Source of the DNA: Candidatus Poribacteria bacterium
GTDB taxonomy: Bacteria > Poribacteria > WGA-4E > JAJDTR01
NCBI GenBank assembly: GCA_022827055.1
Contig: JAJDTR010000115.1
Span: forward strand, 47,262 to 111,261
Reading direction: 5' to 3'
Length of the DNA: 64,000 nucleotides
Positions 16,337 through 25,659 of this stretch are shown here, in pieces. The number at the start of each line of letters is the position of its first letter. Position 1 is the stretch's first letter. The notes under the pieces are model-generated. The model had not been told where the DNA came from. It saw only the letters and a list, made by a program, of their open reading frames with translations, and searched no databases. Position numbers and translations under genes: made by a program.

Positions 16337-17941
16337 CTATTTCAAGATGAGCATTCTTCGCGTGGCACTAAATGTGTCTGCTCGCAGGCTGTAGAAATAG
16401 ACGCCGCTGGAAACGGTTTGTCCGACTTGGTCCCTACCATCCCAATACGCAGCGGCGTCTCGACTAAGATAATCTCCCGCCTTTTGCATGCCGAGATCGA
16501 GTTCTCTTATCTGTTGCCCTCGGACATTGTAGATGCGGAAATTCACGGGGGCGTCAGCCGCCAACTGATACGGCAGCCAGGTTTCCGGGTTAAAGGGATT
16601 GGGAAAGTTTTGAAGCAGTGCGGTACGCCTGATTTTTCCGAAGGTTGTCACAGCCAATCCGGACGGATCGACCGAGAAGGGCACTATTTCTAAATCTTTG
16701 GTGCCGTCATAGATGTGCACCGCGTGGCCTTTACCCCACTCAGGCCCATCGTTGGGGCCGTTATGCGCCGAGACAATGACGGTGTTGCCGCTCAAGGCGA
16801 CCCAAGCACCGAAATTGATCTTTTGACCGGGGTCATCGGGTACGACTTTCTGTTTCTGCTCCCATACCCCGTCCGAGCGCACAAATGAATATGCGGCGCC
16901 CGAGCCCGGTTCACTCTCATCGCGCGTTTTGGCGCCTACAATGACATTGTGACCCGCCACGGCAACGCTAAATCCGAATTGGTCGGCTTTCTTCGCGTCG
17001 CTGGAAGCCAGTTTCGCCTCCTGTTTCCAACCTCCGCCATCGCGAACAAAGACATAGGCGGCACCGGCATCTTTTCCTCTGTCCGTATCGGCTAATGGCG
17101 CGCCAACGACAACGGTATCTCCACTCATAGCAACCGAAGTGCCAAAACCGTCGCTTTTGTCGGCATCCGCGGCGGTAATTTTGGCGCGTTCCACCCATTT
17201 GTCCCCTTCGCGTTGAAAGACGAAGGCGGCTCCGGTGAATCTAACATTGCCGTGCGTGTGCTTTGGCGCTCCTACGACGACCGTGTCTTTTTGAACCACG
17301 ACCGAAGTTCCCAAAGCGGCGGATCGGTCCAAATCAGCGGGGATGAGTTTTGCTCTCTCTTTCCAATTTGCGCCGTCGAACGTGTAGACATAGGCTGCCC
17401 CCGAGCTGCTACCGGCGTGGTCGTTGCCGGGTGAGCCAACGACTGCAATGTTCCTGTCAATGGCTATCGCCCAGCCAAAGTTGTCCAGTTTGGCCCCATC
17501 ACTTGCGACAAGCTTCGCCTGCTCCTTCCATGTGTTCCGACTGCGGGCGAAGATATAGGCTGATCCGGATAACTCACCTTTCGGATTGTCTCTTGCCGCT
17601 CCGATAGCGGCAAAGTCGGCGCTGCCGTGTTCATGGAGAGCGGTGAGAGCGACCGACCAGCCGAATCCGGGAACGCCTTTGTTTATGTCTGCGCCTCCCA
17701 CAAGTGCGACGAGTTCTGCCTGCTCTTTCCACTTTTTACCGGCACCGGTATAGATTTTTACGTATCCAAGCCCCTCATGGACTCCGACAATTAGGGTATC
17801 GCCGACAATGTCCGCCGTCATGTGACTGTTTCTCGTACCGTCTTCGGCTACGACAAACTTGAATCCGCCAGCATGGCTAACCCCTGACAGTAGAACAGCG
17901 ATCGCTAGACTGACAAGGATGAATCTCAGATTTATTTTCAT
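16337..17941 (-). CDS. FG-GAP propeller protein with type IX-like tail (array gene 8)
   Basis: 534 residues, with ATG behind GGAGATTATC. The signal peptide (FILVSLAIAVLLSGVSHAG) and first blade (GFKFVVAEDGTRNSHMTADIVGD) pair it with the 14549-16153 gene. Seven blades follow; blade 4 carries APKHTHGNVRFTGAAFVF. Its tail (YQLAADAPVNFRIYNVRGQ, then DQVGQTVSSGVYFYSL) matches that of the upstream gene 18324-19952 better than that of its body sibling, so the tail and body have different nearest relatives. Predicted secreted surface protein, ligand unknown. Confidence 0.88.
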   Translation of the reverse strand: MKINLRFILVSLAIAVLLSGVSHAGGFKFVVAEDGTRNSHMTADIVGDTLIVGVHEGLGYVKIYTGAGKKWKEQAELVALVGGADINKGVPGFGWSVALTALHEHGSADFAAIGAARDNPKGELSGSAYIFARSRNTWKEQAKLVASDGAKLDNFGWAIAIDRNIAVVGSPGNDHAGSSSGAAYVYTFDGANWKERAKLIPADLDRSAALGTSVVVQKDTVVVGAPKHTHGNVRFTGAAFVFQREGDKWVERAKITAADADKSDGFGTSVAMSGDTVVVGAPLADTDRGKDAGAAYVFVRDGGGWKQEAKLASSDAKKADQFGFSVAVAGHNVIVGAKTRDESEPGSGAAYSFVRSDGVWEQKQKVVPDDPGQKINFGAWVALSGNTVIVSAHNGPNDGPEWGKGHAVHIYDGTKDLEIVPFSVDPSGLAVTTFGKIRRTALLQNFPNPFNPETWLPYQLAADAPVNFRIYNVRGQQIRELDLGMQKAGDYLSRDAAAYWDGRDQVGQTVSSGVYFYSLRADTFSATRRMLILK

Positions 17942-18323
17942 GATAATCTCCTCTCTATTTCAATGTAAATTCGTCGGCACAAATAACAGGGGATTTATCT
18001 AAAGGCTTACACAGGTTGACCCGATTTATGAAAAACAGATACCAATGTCAAGCAATATGTAACGCGTATTAGGTCTGCATTACAATCAAGTTGCCGGATA
18101 TGAAGCGGGGCCTGCACTCGCTCTAGGATTTTTATGGGAATTCTATCGCGGTCACTAATCGGTCATCTGACTTATCTGCACGCTTAATCGCCGCTGTTGG
18201 TCTAAAAGGCTGGGGGATTCCTATCGCGCTCATTATTCATTCGCTTGATTGCAATGCGCACCCCACGGGGACACTATCGTGCTCCATGACTGTTCCTTTT
18301 ATTTGCCCAACACTCCATTGCAT
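17942..18323. other. Repeat-bearing spacer between array genes 7 and 8
   Basis: About 380 bases without a gene. It holds two copies of the GGGAT..CTATCGCGCTC...TTGATT repeat: a degenerate one near 18125-18165 and a good one at 18214-18250. The second lies between GGCTGG and GCAATGCGCACC, which look like the split arms of another palindrome. Confidence 0.6.
18214..18250 (+). repeat. CTATCGCGCTC/TTGATT repeat nested in a GGCTGG...GCGCACC palindrome
   Basis: The repeat (start GGGATTCCTATCGCGCTC, end TCGCTTGATT) is flanked by GGCTGG on the left and GCAATGCGCACC on the right. These resemble the two arms of the intact palindrome at 39455-39471. Confidence 0.6.
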
Positions 18324-19952
18324 TTATTTCAAGATGAGCATTCGCCGCGTCGCACGAAATGCGTCCGCCTGCAAGGAGTAAAAATAAATTCCGCTGGAAA
18401 CCGTCTGTCCTAACTGGTCTCGACCGTCCCAATAGGCGGCGGTGTCTCGGCTCAGATAGGCGCCCGCTTTTTGTGCGCCGAGATTCAGCTCCCGTATCAG
18501 TTGCCCTTGAACGTTGAAGATGTTGATCGCGACCGGGGCATCAGCCGCCAGTTGGTATGGCATCCACGTTTCCGGATTGAACGGATTGGGATAGTTCTGA
18601 AGCAGCGCGGTATTCCTAACCCTACCAAAGGTCGTCAGCGCCATTCCATACGATTCAACCGCAAACGGCGGCGTTCCGAAATCTTCTACACTACTGTAGA
18701 CAAACGCTGCCGTGCCGTTTCCCCAACCCGGCCCATCGTTGGTGTCGTTATGCGCCGAGACGACGACCGTATTGCCGCTCATGGCAACCCACGTGCCGAA
18801 GTTGAGTTTTTGCCTCTCATCGTCGAGGACAACCTTCTTTTTCTCTTCCCACACGCCATTGACTCTCACGAAAGAATAAGCGGCTCCCGATGCAGGCGCG
18901 CGCTCATGTCGCAACGGCGCACCCACAACGGCTATGCTGCCCGTGGTGGCAACCCCGAACCCGAACTGATCCTTCGCTCGCAAGCCTTGTGCGACTAGCT
19001 TCGCCTGCTGTTTCCAACTGTTGTTATCACGGACAAAGACATAGGCGGCGCCGGTGTCTTTTCCGCCGGCAGTATCGTTCAAGGGCGAACCCACAATGAT
19101 GGTCTCTCCGGCCATGGTTACGGAATGGCCGAACCGGTCGGCTTTACCGGCGTCATTGGCTGTCAACTTCGCCTGCTGCTCCCACGTATTCCCGTTGCGA
19201 ACAAAGACGTAAGCGGCACCGGCAAATCTGGTTCCGCCATGCGTGTGCCCGGGTGCCCCGATGACGACGGTGTTCCCGCGAAGCACAGCACACTCCCCGA
19301 AAGCGTCCAATCCACCCAAATCCTTGGGGACGATTTTCGCACTCTGTTTCCATTCGTCTCCCTCGCGTACAAAGACATAGGCGGCGCCCCCGTCCTTGGC
19401 TGCGCCGTCCTCTCCCGGTGCACCGATGACCATGGTACCTCTTTCGATTGACGCAGCGAAACCAAATTGATCCTTCTCTTTCGGATCCGGGGCTATAATC
19501 TTATGCTGCTGCTTCCACGTACCGCGGCTAGGGGCGAAGGTATAAACGGCGCCGAATCCTTGATGACCGAATATCCCCTCTTCGTTATCACCGCCGTGAA
19601 GGTCCTTTGGTGCTCCGATAGCGGCATAGTTTGCGCTGGCGCGCTCGTGGGGAGCATCTAGCGCGACCACCCACCCAAAAGCAGGAACAGCCGGATCCCG
19701 TTGATTTGCATCTTTGGCAATGAGCTCCGCTTCCAGTTTCCATTTCTCGCCCCCGCCCACATAGAGTTTGGCAAGACCTCCTCCACGCGCGCCGACGATT
19801 ACCGAGTCTCCAATGACATCTGCGGACAGATGATTGTTGTTCGACCCGTCTTCGACACCAATCAACTTGACTTCATCGCCCGCGGCGTGGCCCGTCGCTA
19901 TGCACAGGAGACCGAACAGCAAACCGAGGACAATATAGCGAATGACTTTCAT
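18324..19952 (-). CDS. FG-GAP propeller protein with type IX-like tail (array gene 7)
   Basis: 542 residues from ATG 19952 (AGGAGGT five bases upstream; 28 upstream codons lack a site). Signal peptide YIVLGLLFGLLCIATGHAAG. Blade 1 KLIGVEDGSNNNHLSADVIGD; blade 2 has the insertion GAPKDLHGGDNEEGIFGHQG, found also in genes 5 and 6; blade 4 GAPGHTHGGTRFAGAAYVF. Body and signal peptide are intermediate between the B and D types, and the tail (YQLAADAPVAINIFNVQGQ) is B-like. Predicted secreted and surface-anchored by the tail. Confidence 0.88.
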   Translation of the reverse strand: MKVIRYIVLGLLFGLLCIATGHAAGDEVKLIGVEDGSNNNHLSADVIGDSVIVGARGGGLAKLYVGGGEKWKLEAELIAKDANQRDPAVPAFGWVVALDAPHERASANYAAIGAPKDLHGGDNEEGIFGHQGFGAVYTFAPSRGTWKQQHKIIAPDPKEKDQFGFAASIERGTMVIGAPGEDGAAKDGGAAYVFVREGDEWKQSAKIVPKDLGGLDAFGECAVLRGNTVVIGAPGHTHGGTRFAGAAYVFVRNGNTWEQQAKLTANDAGKADRFGHSVTMAGETIIVGSPLNDTAGGKDTGAAYVFVRDNNSWKQQAKLVAQGLRAKDQFGFGVATTGSIAVVGAPLRHERAPASGAAYSFVRVNGVWEEKKKVVLDDERQKLNFGTWVAMSGNTVVVSAHNDTNDGPGWGNGTAAFVYSSVEDFGTPPFAVESYGMALTTFGRVRNTALLQNYPNPFNPETWMPYQLAADAPVAINIFNVQGQLIRELNLGAQKAGAYLSRDTAAYWDGRDQLGQTVSSGIYFYSLQADAFRATRRMLILK

Positions 19953-20065
19953 GAGTACCTCCTTATCAATCGGAATATGTTTCTCGATTCGTCTTGTGAG
20001 AAGCACCGAAGGCAGGATGCAAAGGACATCAAGCACCGTCCCGTCGGATTCGCTTATTTCTCGTG

Positions 20066-21712
20066 CTACTTCAGCACGAGCATTCTTCGTGTCGTTTGGA
20101 ATGTGCCAGCTTGTAAGGTGTAGAAATAGACGCCGCTAGAAACAGTTTCTCCAAACCCATCTCTTCCATCCCAATGTGCGGCGGTGTCTCTGGTCAGATA
20201 GCTGCCCGCTTTCTGTTCTCCGAGATTCAGTTCCCGCAGCAGTTGACCGTTTACGTTGAAAATCTGAATCGACACCGGGACATCCGACGCCAAGCGATAC
20301 GGCATCCACGTTTCCGGGTTGAACGGATTGGGATAGTTCTGAAGCAGCGCTGTTCTTTTTACACTTCCGAGCGTTGTAAGGCTCCTGCCGAACGGTTCGA
20401 CAGCGTATGGGAAAACGCCGAAATCGTCAACGCTGTTATAGACGTAAGCCGCAGTGCCAATCCCCTTTTCGGCGCCGCCTTCGTTCGCGGCGGCATAAGA
20501 CGAAACGATGACCATGTTGCCGCTCATGGCGATCCAAAGCCCGTAATTAATCTTTTGTCCCGCATCGTCGGGGGTGACCTTCTCCTTCTCTTCCCATTTC
20601 CCGTCAACGCTAACAAAGGAATAGGCGGCGCCGGATCCCGGAGCGCCTTCAGGTCGAAACGGAGCGCCGATTATGGCGCTCCTGCCGGTAGTGGCGACGC
20701 CCGAACCGAATCGATCTTTCTCTTTCGTGTCTCTGGCAATCAATTTTGCCTGCTGCTTCCATCTGTCGCCGTTGCGTACGAAGATGTAAGCCGCGCCGGC
20801 ATCTCTTCCGCGCTCGGTGTCGTGCAGCGGGGCTCCAACAACGAGCGTGTTGAAGCTGAGCGATATTGCGCTCCCGAACTGGGAAGCCTTGCCGGGGTCC
20901 TCGGGAGTGAGTTTGGCTTGTTGTTCCCATTTATCTCCGTTGCGAACAAAGACGTAGACGGCGCCGGCGAATCTCACTCCGCTGTGGGTGTGCCCCGGCG
21001 CACCGACGGCAAGGGTATTTTCATCCAACGATACCGTTTCTCCGAAAGCGTCAGACCCGCCTAAATCGTCGGGAACAATTTTTGCTTGGGGTTTCCACGT
21101 ATTCGTGGCGCCGTCCAGAATATAGACGAAGACGGAACCCGAGTTTTTGCCATTATCGTCGTCTTTCGACATCCCAACCACGGCTGTAGTTCTGTAGATG
21201 GCAACAGACTCGCCGTACCGGTCGTCATCGACGGGATCCGGGGCAACAAGTCTGACATGTTCCTTCCAGGTCTTTCCACTGCGTCGGAAGATATAGGCGG
21301 CGCCAAATCCCGCGGGTCCCTCCAGCCCTTTGAGGTTGTCTCCTCCATGTAAGTGTTTTACCGCGCCGATAATGACGAAGTTTGGAGTAGCAAACTCATG
21401 AGGCGCCCCGATAGCGACTGAATAAGCGAAGCCGGGAACAAATGGGTCTCGAGCATTGTGGTCTCGGGCTTGAAGGTCCTCCTGCTTGTTCCAAACTTTG
21501 CCATCATTGACGTAGATTGAGGCGGTTCCTGCACCGCGTGACGCGATAATGACGGTGTCCCCGATAATGTCCGCGGTCAAATGCTCGTGGTTAACACCCT
21601 CCTCGACACCGATAAGCTTGACTTCCTTTTTTGCCAGCACGGTATGATTTATGGTTGCCGAGACAATACCGAGCGCAAGTGTTACGAGGATAACTCGTAT
21701 CGTTTTTTCCAT
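20066..21712 (-). CDS. FG-GAP propeller protein with type IX-like tail (array gene 6)
   Basis: 548 residues from ATG 21712 (AAAGGA seven bases upstream). Very close to the next gene (21889-23523) throughout the propeller: both have IIGAPFRPEGAPGSGAAYSF and INYGLWIAMSGNMVIVSSY or its near copy. Blade 2 has GAVKHLHGGDNLKGLEG; blade 3 MSKDDDNGKNSGSVFVYI, an Asp-rich loop that may bind calcium. Its tail (YRLASDVPVSIQIFNVNGQLL, then DGFGETVSSGVYFYTL) differs clearly from that of its body sibling. Predicted secreted. Confidence 0.88.
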   Translation of the reverse strand: MEKTIRVILVTLALGIVSATINHTVLAKKEVKLIGVEEGVNHEHLTADIIGDTVIIASRGAGTASIYVNDGKVWNKQEDLQARDHNARDPFVPGFAYSVAIGAPHEFATPNFVIIGAVKHLHGGDNLKGLEGPAGFGAAYIFRRSGKTWKEHVRLVAPDPVDDDRYGESVAIYRTTAVVGMSKDDDNGKNSGSVFVYILDGATNTWKPQAKIVPDDLGGSDAFGETVSLDENTLAVGAPGHTHSGVRFAGAVYVFVRNGDKWEQQAKLTPEDPGKASQFGSAISLSFNTLVVGAPLHDTERGRDAGAAYIFVRNGDRWKQQAKLIARDTKEKDRFGSGVATTGRSAIIGAPFRPEGAPGSGAAYSFVSVDGKWEEKEKVTPDDAGQKINYGLWIAMSGNMVIVSSYAAANEGGAEKGIGTAAYVYNSVDDFGVFPYAVEPFGRSLTTLGSVKRTALLQNYPNPFNPETWMPYRLASDVPVSIQIFNVNGQLLRELNLGEQKAGSYLTRDTAAHWDGRDGFGETVSSGVYFYTLQAGTFQTTRRMLVLK

Positions 21713-21814
21713 GGCAGTTTCCTTTGGAGTAGTTTTGATCAAAGATCAATCAGAAATCGTATGTTTTTATAACTTTACGGGCAGACACCTTTGGTCTCCC
21801 TGATAATGGTAGGC

Positions 21815-21873
21815 GCGGTTTCTAACCGCCCCGTTTCAATTCGCGCCTATCCGGTGCGGTTGGAAACCGCACC
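21815..21873. repeat. Two adjacent hairpins of the GCGGTTTCTAACCGC family
   Basis: GCGGTT-TCT-AACCGC (21815-21829) and GGTGCGGTT-GGA-AACCGCACC (21853-21873) are two perfect hairpins 23 bases apart. Related sequence occurs near 23723-23750 and 48958-48980. Confidence 0.7.
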
Positions 21874-21888
21874 TACCAGATATTTGCA

Positions 21889-23523
21889 TTACTTCAAAAT
21901 CAGCATCCGCCGTGTCGCTTCGTAAGATCCGGCTTCAAGGGTGTAGAAGTAGACGCCGCTGGACACCGTTTCTCCAAATCGGTTTTTGCCATCCCAATAC
22001 GCGGCGCTTTCTCGTGTCAGGTAATCGGCGGCTTTTTGGGGACCGAGACCCAACTCCCGCATCAACTGGCCTCGGGTATTGTATATGCGGAAGGTTACCG
22101 CAGAGTCGGTCGCGAGGCGATACGGCAACCACGTTTCCGGATTGAACGGGTTGGGGAAATTTTGAAGCAGCGCTGTTCGTTTTACGCTGCCCAGCGTTGT
22201 TAGGCTCATGCCGGACGACTCGACGGCGTAGGGCAAAACGCCGAAATCATCAACGCTATTATACACGTAAGCCGCAGTGCCAATCCCCTTCTCGGCGCCG
22301 CCTTCATTCGGGGCAGCATAAGACGAGACAATGACCATGTTGCCGCTCATGGCAACCCAAAGCCCGTAATTGATTTTTTGCCCCGCGTCGTCGGGGGTGA
22401 TTTTCTCTTTCTCTTCCCATTTTCCGTCAACGCTAATAAAGGAGTAAGCGGCACCGGATCCCGGTGCGCCTTCGGGTCGAAATGGAGCACCAATAATGGC
22501 GCTTCTGCCGGTGGTGGCGACACCTGTACCGAATCGATCTCCGGCTTTGGCGTCTCCGGAAGTCAATCTCGCCTGCTGCCTCCATCTGCCCCCGTTGCGG
22601 ACGAAGATGTAAGCCGCTCCGGCATCTTTGCCGCGCTCAGTATCGTGCAGCGGGGCTCCCACGACAACCGTGTTGAAGCTGAGTGAAATACAACTCCCGA
22701 ACTGGGCTGACTTCCCGGGGTCATCGGGAGTGAGTTTGGCTTGCTGTACCCATTTATCTCCTTCGCGCACAAAGATGTAGACGGCGCCGGCGAACCTCAC
22801 TCCACTATGCGTGTGCCCCGGCGCTCCGATGGCGAGGGTGCTTTCATCTAACGATACCGCTTCTCCGAAAGCGTCTGATCCGGCGAGATCGTCGGGAACT
22901 ATCTTTGCTTGTGGTTTCCAGGATTCCTCATCGAATACGTAGACGAAAACCGAACCCGAGTTTTTGCCATTATCGTCGTCTTTTGATGCTCCAATCACGG
23001 CGGTGTGCCTATAGATGGCAACAGCCTCGCCGAACCGGTCGTCGAGCATCGGGTCCGGCGCAACCAATTTTATTTGCTGTTTCCATTTCGCGCCACCGCG
23101 GCGGAAGATATAGGCGGCACCATATCCTCCTTTGCCCGCGAGAGCCTGTTCGCCTCCATGCAGGTGCCGCGGCGCACCGACAATGGCGAAGTTCGCGGCG
23201 GCGAACTCGTGCGGTGCCCCGATAGCGACCGAATGGCTGTAAGATGGAGTAGCTGCCCTGGCAGCATTGGGATCTTTGGCAAGCAGATCCCCCTGTTTTT
23301 TCCAGGATTTTCCGTCAAAGACGTGGACTGTGGCAACCCCCGCACCACGCGCTCCCATGACCACGGAGTCGCCGATAATGTCCGAAGTCAGATGTTCGTT
23401 GTTGTTGCCTTCCTCGACACCGATAAGCTTGATTTCCTTTTTTGCCAGGGCGGTTTGATTTACGGTCGCCGAAGCAATGCCGAGCACAAGCATGATAAGG
23501 AGAAATCGCATTGTTTTTTCCAT
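21889..23523 (-). CDS. FG-GAP propeller protein with type IX-like tail (array gene 5, mosaic)
   Basis: 544 residues from ATG 23523 (GAAAGGAG upstream). From the signal peptide to blade 7 it is nearly a copy of gene 6 (20066-21712): same MEKT.R start, KLIGVEEGNNNEHL, HLHGGEQALAG insertion, GASKDDDNGKNSGSVFVYV. After NPFNPETW the tail switches type: VTFRIYNTRGQLMREL and AADYLTRESAAYWDGKN and EAGSYEATRRMLILK match gene 4 (23760-25412), not gene 6. This is a sequence-visible mosaic, as expected from gene conversion or unequal crossing over at the conserved motif. Predicted secreted. Confidence 0.88.
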   Translation of the reverse strand: MEKTMRFLLIMLVLGIASATVNQTALAKKEIKLIGVEEGNNNEHLTSDIIGDSVVMGARGAGVATVHVFDGKSWKKQGDLLAKDPNAARAATPSYSHSVAIGAPHEFAAANFAIVGAPRHLHGGEQALAGKGGYGAAYIFRRGGAKWKQQIKLVAPDPMLDDRFGEAVAIYRHTAVIGASKDDDNGKNSGSVFVYVFDEESWKPQAKIVPDDLAGSDAFGEAVSLDESTLAIGAPGHTHSGVRFAGAVYIFVREGDKWVQQAKLTPDDPGKSAQFGSCISLSFNTVVVGAPLHDTERGKDAGAAYIFVRNGGRWRQQARLTSGDAKAGDRFGTGVATTGRSAIIGAPFRPEGAPGSGAAYSFISVDGKWEEKEKITPDDAGQKINYGLWVAMSGNMVIVSSYAAPNEGGAEKGIGTAAYVYNSVDDFGVLPYAVESSGMSLTTLGSVKRTALLQNFPNPFNPETWLPYRLATDSAVTFRIYNTRGQLMRELGLGPQKAADYLTRESAAYWDGKNRFGETVSSGVYFYTLEAGSYEATRRMLILK

Positions 23524-23650
23524 GGCACGCTCCTTTCGAGTTGATTTCACATTTGTCAAGATACGTTTGTCTTCATGATTTTTTACCGGTAGACAAGAGT
23601 GCTAGTGCCGTTTACTTAAAGTGAAGGTGCGCAACTGGCAAATGGCTTAA

Positions 23651-23682
23651 ATTTGAGTCGCGATTCGGAGATCGCTCCTACA
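23651..23682. repeat. GCGATTCGGAGATCGCTCCTAC repeat
   Basis: A short hairpin unit, GCGAT-TCGGAG-ATCGC, followed by TCCTAC. Other copies lie near 25577-25604, 27346-27376, 52556-52580 and 59393-59421, all intergenic. Confidence 0.7.
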
Positions 23683-23759
23683 TGGTTAAACTTCCCAAAA
23701 CTGTGCCATAACCTTTTTTGGTACGCGCGGTTTCTAACTGCACCTACCACGTGTTTGGA

Positions 23760-25412
23760 TTACTTCAAAATAAGCATCCGCCGGGTTGCCTCGTAGGATC
23801 CGGCTTTAATGGTGTAGAAATAGACGCCGCTGGACGCCGTTTCTCCAACTTGGTTTTTACCGTCCCAATAGGCGGCGGTTTCGCGCGTCAGGTAGTCGGC
23901 TGCCTTTTGGGTGCCGAGATCCAGTTCCCGCATCAACTGGCCTCCGGCATTGTAAATGCGGAAGGTAACAGGCGAGTCGGAGGCTAGGCGATAAGGCATC
24001 CACGTTTCCGGGTTAAACGGATTGGGGTAGTTCTGAAACAACGCCGTGCGTTTGACCTTGCCTAGAGATGTAATTTTCAATCCAGTTGGATCGACGGAGA
24101 AGGACGGTGTGTCAAAGTCATTTATGCTGCTAAAGACATGCACCGCGGTGCCGTGTCCAAATCCGGGGCCATCATTGCCTTTATTGTGAGACGCAACGAC
24201 CACGGTATTGCCGTTAATGGCAACGGAACCACCGAAATTGATTTTTTGCTCTTGGTCATCGGGCAGAACCTTCTTTTTCTCTTCCCAGCGCCCATCGGTG
24301 CGCACAAAGGAATAGGCAGCCCCTGCGGCTGGCGCGCGTTCGCTGCGCCCTTTGGCTCCAACGATGACGATGTTACCGTTGGTGTCGACGCTATATCCGA
24401 ACTGATCATTTTTCCCTCCGACTGCGGGTATCAGTTTCGTCTGCAGTTTCCATTGATTCCCATCGCGAACATACACATAGGCGGCTCCCGCATCTTTGCC
24501 TTGGTCCGTGTCATGCGCCGGCGCACCGATGACTATGGTGCCGCTACCAATAGCGACAGAGGAACCGAAACGGTCCGCTTTCGCACCATCGTTGGCAGTG
24601 AGTTTGGCTTGTTGGCGCCAGGTGTCGCCTTCGCGGACGTAGATATAAGCGGCGCCCGCGAATCTCACTCCTCCAGGTGTATGCCCCGGTGCGCCAATGA
24701 CGGCTGTATTCTCACGGATGGCGACCGCTTCTCCAAATGAGTCGGAACCGCCAAGATCATCGGGGATAATTTTGGCTTGTTGACGCCAATCTTCACCTTC
24801 GCGCACATATATGTAGGCAGAGCCCTCGTTCTTCTTGTTATCATCGTCTTTTGACACGCCAATGATTGCCGTGGATCGGAAAATGGAAACTGATTCGCCG
24901 TACCGATCGTCATCTGTGGGTTCGTCGGCAATCAACTTCACCACTTTCCGCCATTCGTTTCCGGTACGAAGGAAGATATAGGCGGCGCCTTTTTCACCGG
25001 CAGCGAAGATTCCGGCAACACCGCCTGCTTCATTAACCACTTCGCCTTTTTCGGGATGCGTGTCGGTCGGCGCGCCGACGATAGCGTAGTTCGCGGGAGC
25101 AATTTCGTGGACGCCTGTAAGGGAGACCGACCATCCGAAGGCCGGTATACGTGCCTCTGCTTGTTCAACCCGTTCTTGAGCAGTGAGTTGCCATTGCTCT
25201 TTCCAGTTCCCGCTGGCGCTTGAGTAGATTTTGACGAAGCCACTTCCGGAAGCGCCAATGGCTAGGGTGTTCCCGCTGACATCCGCCGCCAGACGTTTAT
25301 TATCAATCCCCTCTTCCACACCCACGAGCTTATCGCCACCAGCGTGGCACACGACAACAAGACTAATACTGAGGACCAAAGGGATTAAGAAAGACCGTAT
25401 TGTTTTCTTCAT
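23760..25412 (-). CDS. FG-GAP propeller protein with type IX-like tail (array gene 4)
   Basis: 550 residues, ATG behind AAAGGATAAACG. Signal peptide SFLIPLVLSISLVVVCHAG. Blade 2 has a long insertion with GAPTDTHPEKGEVVNEAG; blade 3 VSKDDDNKKNEGSAYIYV; blade 4 GAPGHTPGGVRFAGAAYIY, in which the second His of the common HTH motif is replaced by Pro. The tail shares GQLMREL and SYEATRRMLILK with gene 5. Predicted secreted surface protein. Confidence 0.88.
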   Translation of the reverse strand: MKKTIRSFLIPLVLSISLVVVCHAGGDKLVGVEEGIDNKRLAADVSGNTLAIGASGSGFVKIYSSASGNWKEQWQLTAQERVEQAEARIPAFGWSVSLTGVHEIAPANYAIVGAPTDTHPEKGEVVNEAGGVAGIFAAGEKGAAYIFLRTGNEWRKVVKLIADEPTDDDRYGESVSIFRSTAIIGVSKDDDNKKNEGSAYIYVREGEDWRQQAKIIPDDLGGSDSFGEAVAIRENTAVIGAPGHTPGGVRFAGAAYIYVREGDTWRQQAKLTANDGAKADRFGSSVAIGSGTIVIGAPAHDTDQGKDAGAAYVYVRDGNQWKLQTKLIPAVGGKNDQFGYSVDTNGNIVIVGAKGRSERAPAAGAAYSFVRTDGRWEEKKKVLPDDQEQKINFGGSVAINGNTVVVASHNKGNDGPGFGHGTAVHVFSSINDFDTPSFSVDPTGLKITSLGKVKRTALFQNYPNPFNPETWMPYRLASDSPVTFRIYNAGGQLMRELDLGTQKAADYLTRETAAYWDGKNQVGETASSGVYFYTIKAGSYEATRRMLILK

Positions 25413-25659
25413 CGTTTATCCTTTCTATACTTTTATGTAGGGTTCCATAGAAGATTCTGTGCCTCAGCAATCTTTAATAGCAAAGGAGCAACTGATCGAA
25501 GGACAAGGTGGTAGGGATCCCAAAGCAAATCCTGCTCCTCGTTTATGGTTTACTCGACTAAGTTCAATGAAAATATGGAGGTCGCGACCTTGAGATCGCT
25601 CCTACCAAACAGTGGGGTGACATAAGGCGATTTTCGGCACACGTAGTGTGACTTTAGAT

